Of a stretch of 7,330 nucleotides of DNA, positions 5,722 to 7,330 are shown one piece after another. This stretch comes from Limnochordia bacterium. Its GTDB lineage: Bacteria > Bacillota > Limnochordia > Darwinibacteriales > DTU012. The position numbers and the translations under genes were made by a program. Each line of letters opens with the position of its first letter. Positions within the stretch are counted from its first letter, which is position 1. The stretch lies in assembly GCA_007116995.1 (NCBI GenBank), contig SKHL01000079.1, positions 1 through 7,330 on the forward strand, written 5' to 3'. The notes below the pieces were generated by a model. It worked only from the letters and a program-made list of their open reading frames with translations. It was not told the DNA's origin and did no database searches.

Positions 5722-7330
5722 GTCAAAATATCGTTTTTGGTCGGATCTACTGTAACTGTGTTAAAGTGATCATAAATAACATATCCAGGCTTTGCACTAT
5801 TTGGTTTACGTACATGCTTGCGTGCGGTATAATCCACTGGCACCTTAGGTGATGTGCGTGCCTTGGAATAGTAGGCGGCTAGCGTTGCGGCCTGAGCCAA
5901 AGTGGTATCGGGTACAGTTTGGTCGCAACGAATGATCACATGGCTACCGGGAATCTTCTGAGCATGTAACCAGATGTCGTCGGGTTTGGCTACTCTAAAA
6001 GTTAATTGATCGTTTTGTTGATTATTCCGTCCGACAAAAACAGATATACCATCCACTGACAGGTATTCATCATACCCCTTAGCCACAGTCTTCTTTTGTT
6101 TTTGAGTCTTTTGCTTTATATATCCCAAGCGAGTTAACTCCTCTTTTATCTCATGGAGAGTATCAATAGAATCAGCGAAATTAATATGAACTAGTGTTTC
6201 TTCAATATATCTTCGTTCACGAAGTGTCTTCTGTAACTGTTGTCGGGTAACTTTTTCACTATTTCTAGCTTTTATATACTTTTTATAATACCGCTGTGCA
6301 TTTCTGCTAGGAGTAAGTGCTGGATCTAGATCTATGCGTAGGGCACGCTGATCTTCTTCATAGTAATCAATTACTTCAACTACAGAATCACCCTTCTTAA
6401 TCGCATATAGATTGGCTGTTACAAGTTCCCCTAGTTTCTGCCAAACCTTGGCATTTGCGGCATCTTTTAAGGTGTGACGCTGTAACGCCTCCTTACGTAC
6501 TAAACGCTGTAAGTGCGTTTTTAATCGTTTTTTCAGAGTACTACCGATTTGTCTTACTCGTTCATTCTTTATGCGACAGGAATAATAATTATCCAACAAA
6601 GAGTCTAGATCTGGAAAAAATATTTGCCTATCAACACCTGATAGCTGATAAGCATAGAAATCCTGACCATTATTGTTTCTAGGCACTAATACGGGAGTAT
6701 CCTTTTGGCTAAAAAAGGCTGAGAATGAGTTCCATAACAGCTTCCACTGCTCGGGTCCTGTCTCTTGTTTCATGAGAGCAGGGTCTAGATCAGAACGTCG
6801 GACAATCTCTTTTGCTGCTTCAGGACCTATCCCTTGGTAATGCTGTAATAATCCCTTATATAACTGGGTTGTTGGTTCTAGCAGACGAATATCTGTTATG
6901 AAACGCTCTGAGTCCACATTCCTTGGGTTCTCCTTCCCTTGGTCGGGAGGAAAGCTATATTTTACTCCTGGCATCACTATTCGGACCGGGTTCTGATCCT
7001 CTGAAACACGGTGAATCCCATCTAGAATATAACCATCTTTGTTGACCAGAATCAAATTACTGTGCCGTCCCATCAGCTCAAACACTAACGTTTTCTCTGT
7101 TTGCCCAAGCAGTTCATCATAGGCTTCAAAAGAGATGAGAATCAGTCGTTCTAATTCATGTTGTTTAATCGTTAGAATACGACTCGGCTCTAAGTGTTTT
7201 CGTAGTAACATACAAAAGGCTGGAGGCATTAGAGGGTTCTCTAGGTCTTCCTTTGTTGTATGTATTCTAGGATAAACAGGATCTGCAGATATGATAAGTT
7301 TACATGATTCACCCGGTAAGCGTAGATGAA
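5706..7330 (-). CDS. rqcH: RqcH / NFACT-family ribosome quality control protein (5' end beyond window)
   Basis: The minus-strand frame is open from the window edge to TAA at 5708-5706, with 540 full codons visible. Family comparison suggests only about 40-50 N-terminal residues are missing. Met at 7229 is internal: codons upstream of it encode the family motifs SADPVYPRIH and ENPLMPPAFCMLLRKHL. Domains in order: most of NFACT-N, including ELMGRHSNLILVN; a helix-hairpin-helix around LLQHYQGIGPEAAKEI (about 6785-6850); a long basic coiled-coil region (about 6120-6575); and a complete NFACT-R domain (about 5739-6071) with DGISVFVGRNN, WLHAQKIPGSHVII, AAYYSKAR and VPVDYT. Bacterial RqcH binds obstructed 50S subunits with peptidyl-tRNA and recruits tRNA-Ala to add C-terminal Ala tails that mark the chain for proteolysis. 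Older annotations call this family fibronectin-binding protein (FbpA/YloA). The Asp-Arg pair needed for tailing appears here as Glu-Arg (codons 7149-7151 and 7146-7148). Confidence 0.95.
   Translation of the reverse strand, partial: HLRLPGESCKLIISADPVYPRIHTTKEDLENPLMPPAFCMLLRKHLEPSRILTIKQHELERLILISFEAYDELLGQTEKTLVFELMGRHSNLILVNKDGYILDGIHRVSEDQNPVRIVMPGVKYSFPPDQGKENPRNVDSERFITDIRLLEPTTQLYKGLLQHYQGIGPEAAKEIVRRSDLDPALMKQETGPEQWKLLWNSFSAFFSQKDTPVLVPRNNNGQDFYAYQLSGVDRQIFFPDLDSLLDNYYSCRIKNERVRQIGSTLKKRLKTHLQRLVRKEALQRHTLKDAANAKVWQKLGELVTANLYAIKKGDSVVEVIDYYEEDQRALRIDLDPALTPSRNAQRYYKKYIKARNSEKVTRQQLQKTLRERRYIEETLVHINFADSIDTLHEIKEELTRLGYIKQKTQKQKKTVAKGYDEYLSVDGISVFVGRNNQQNDQLTFRVAKPDDIWLHAQKIPGSHVIIRCDQTVPDTTLAQAATLAAYYSKARTSPKVPVDYTARKHVRKPNSAKPGYVIYDHFNTVTVDPTKNDILTKKRP

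Noticed and set aside
6455..6682. Plus-strand open frame opposite rqcH
   Set aside because: It is antisense to the conserved coiled-coil part of rqcH, with no ribosome binding site or recognisable product.
7227..7229. ATG 7229 as the true start of rqcH
   Set aside because: The frame stays open to the window edge and the upstream codons encode conserved NFACT-N motifs, so the real start is beyond the window.

Overview
This window looks like ordinary chromosome from a low-to-mid-GC, Gram-positive, probably spore-forming Firmicute. I would guess a clostridial lineage of the Peptococcaceae/Desulfitobacteriaceae kind. The evidence is strong AGGAGG-type ribosome binding sites, a BaeSR/PhoPR-style two-component pair, an RsfA/YlbO-like Myb-type protein (a family known from endospore formers) and an RqcH/NFACT protein of Firmicute type. 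The lineage guess is inference; no rRNA or other phylogenetic marker is present. I see no transposon, phage gene, CRISPR array, tRNA or rRNA.

Layout: (1) 1-408 (+) is the 3' part of an OmpR-family response regulator. (2) 398-1792 (+) is its overlapping, complete membrane sensor histidine kinase. (3) 1764-2483 (-) encodes a 239-residue protein with an N-terminal Myb/SANT-like domain and a long coiled coil. It runs convergently into the kinase gene and shares 29 bp with it. (4) 2484-2622 is a divergent regulatory region with a perfect 7+7 bp inverted repeat. (5) 2623-4014 (+) purB and 4018-5526 (+) purH form a tight two-gene operon. (6) 5527-5705 is a structured 3' region with a 10-bp GC-rich hairpin and further pairing possibilities, ending in an intrinsic terminator. 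(7) 5706-7330 (-) is most of an rqcH/NFACT gene, cut off at its 5' end by the window edge.

How the genes work together: the response regulator and kinase form one signalling unit of unknown stimulus. PurB and PurH catalyse consecutive reactions (SAICAR to AICAR, then FAICAR, then IMP), and PurB also makes AMP from adenylosuccinate, so the operon covers the end of purine synthesis. The Myb-like protein is divergent from purB across a short spacer holding an operator-like palindrome, so it could regulate itself, purB or both; this is inference only. RqcH acts in ribosome-associated quality control and has no evident link to its neighbours.

I do not see a clearly new biological system. The parts most worth a second look are the structured region after purH, with two mutually exclusive pairings at the terminator; the palindrome between the Myb-like gene and purB; the Myb-like protein itself; the tail-to-tail gene overlap; and a Met/His cluster in the kinase sensor domain.
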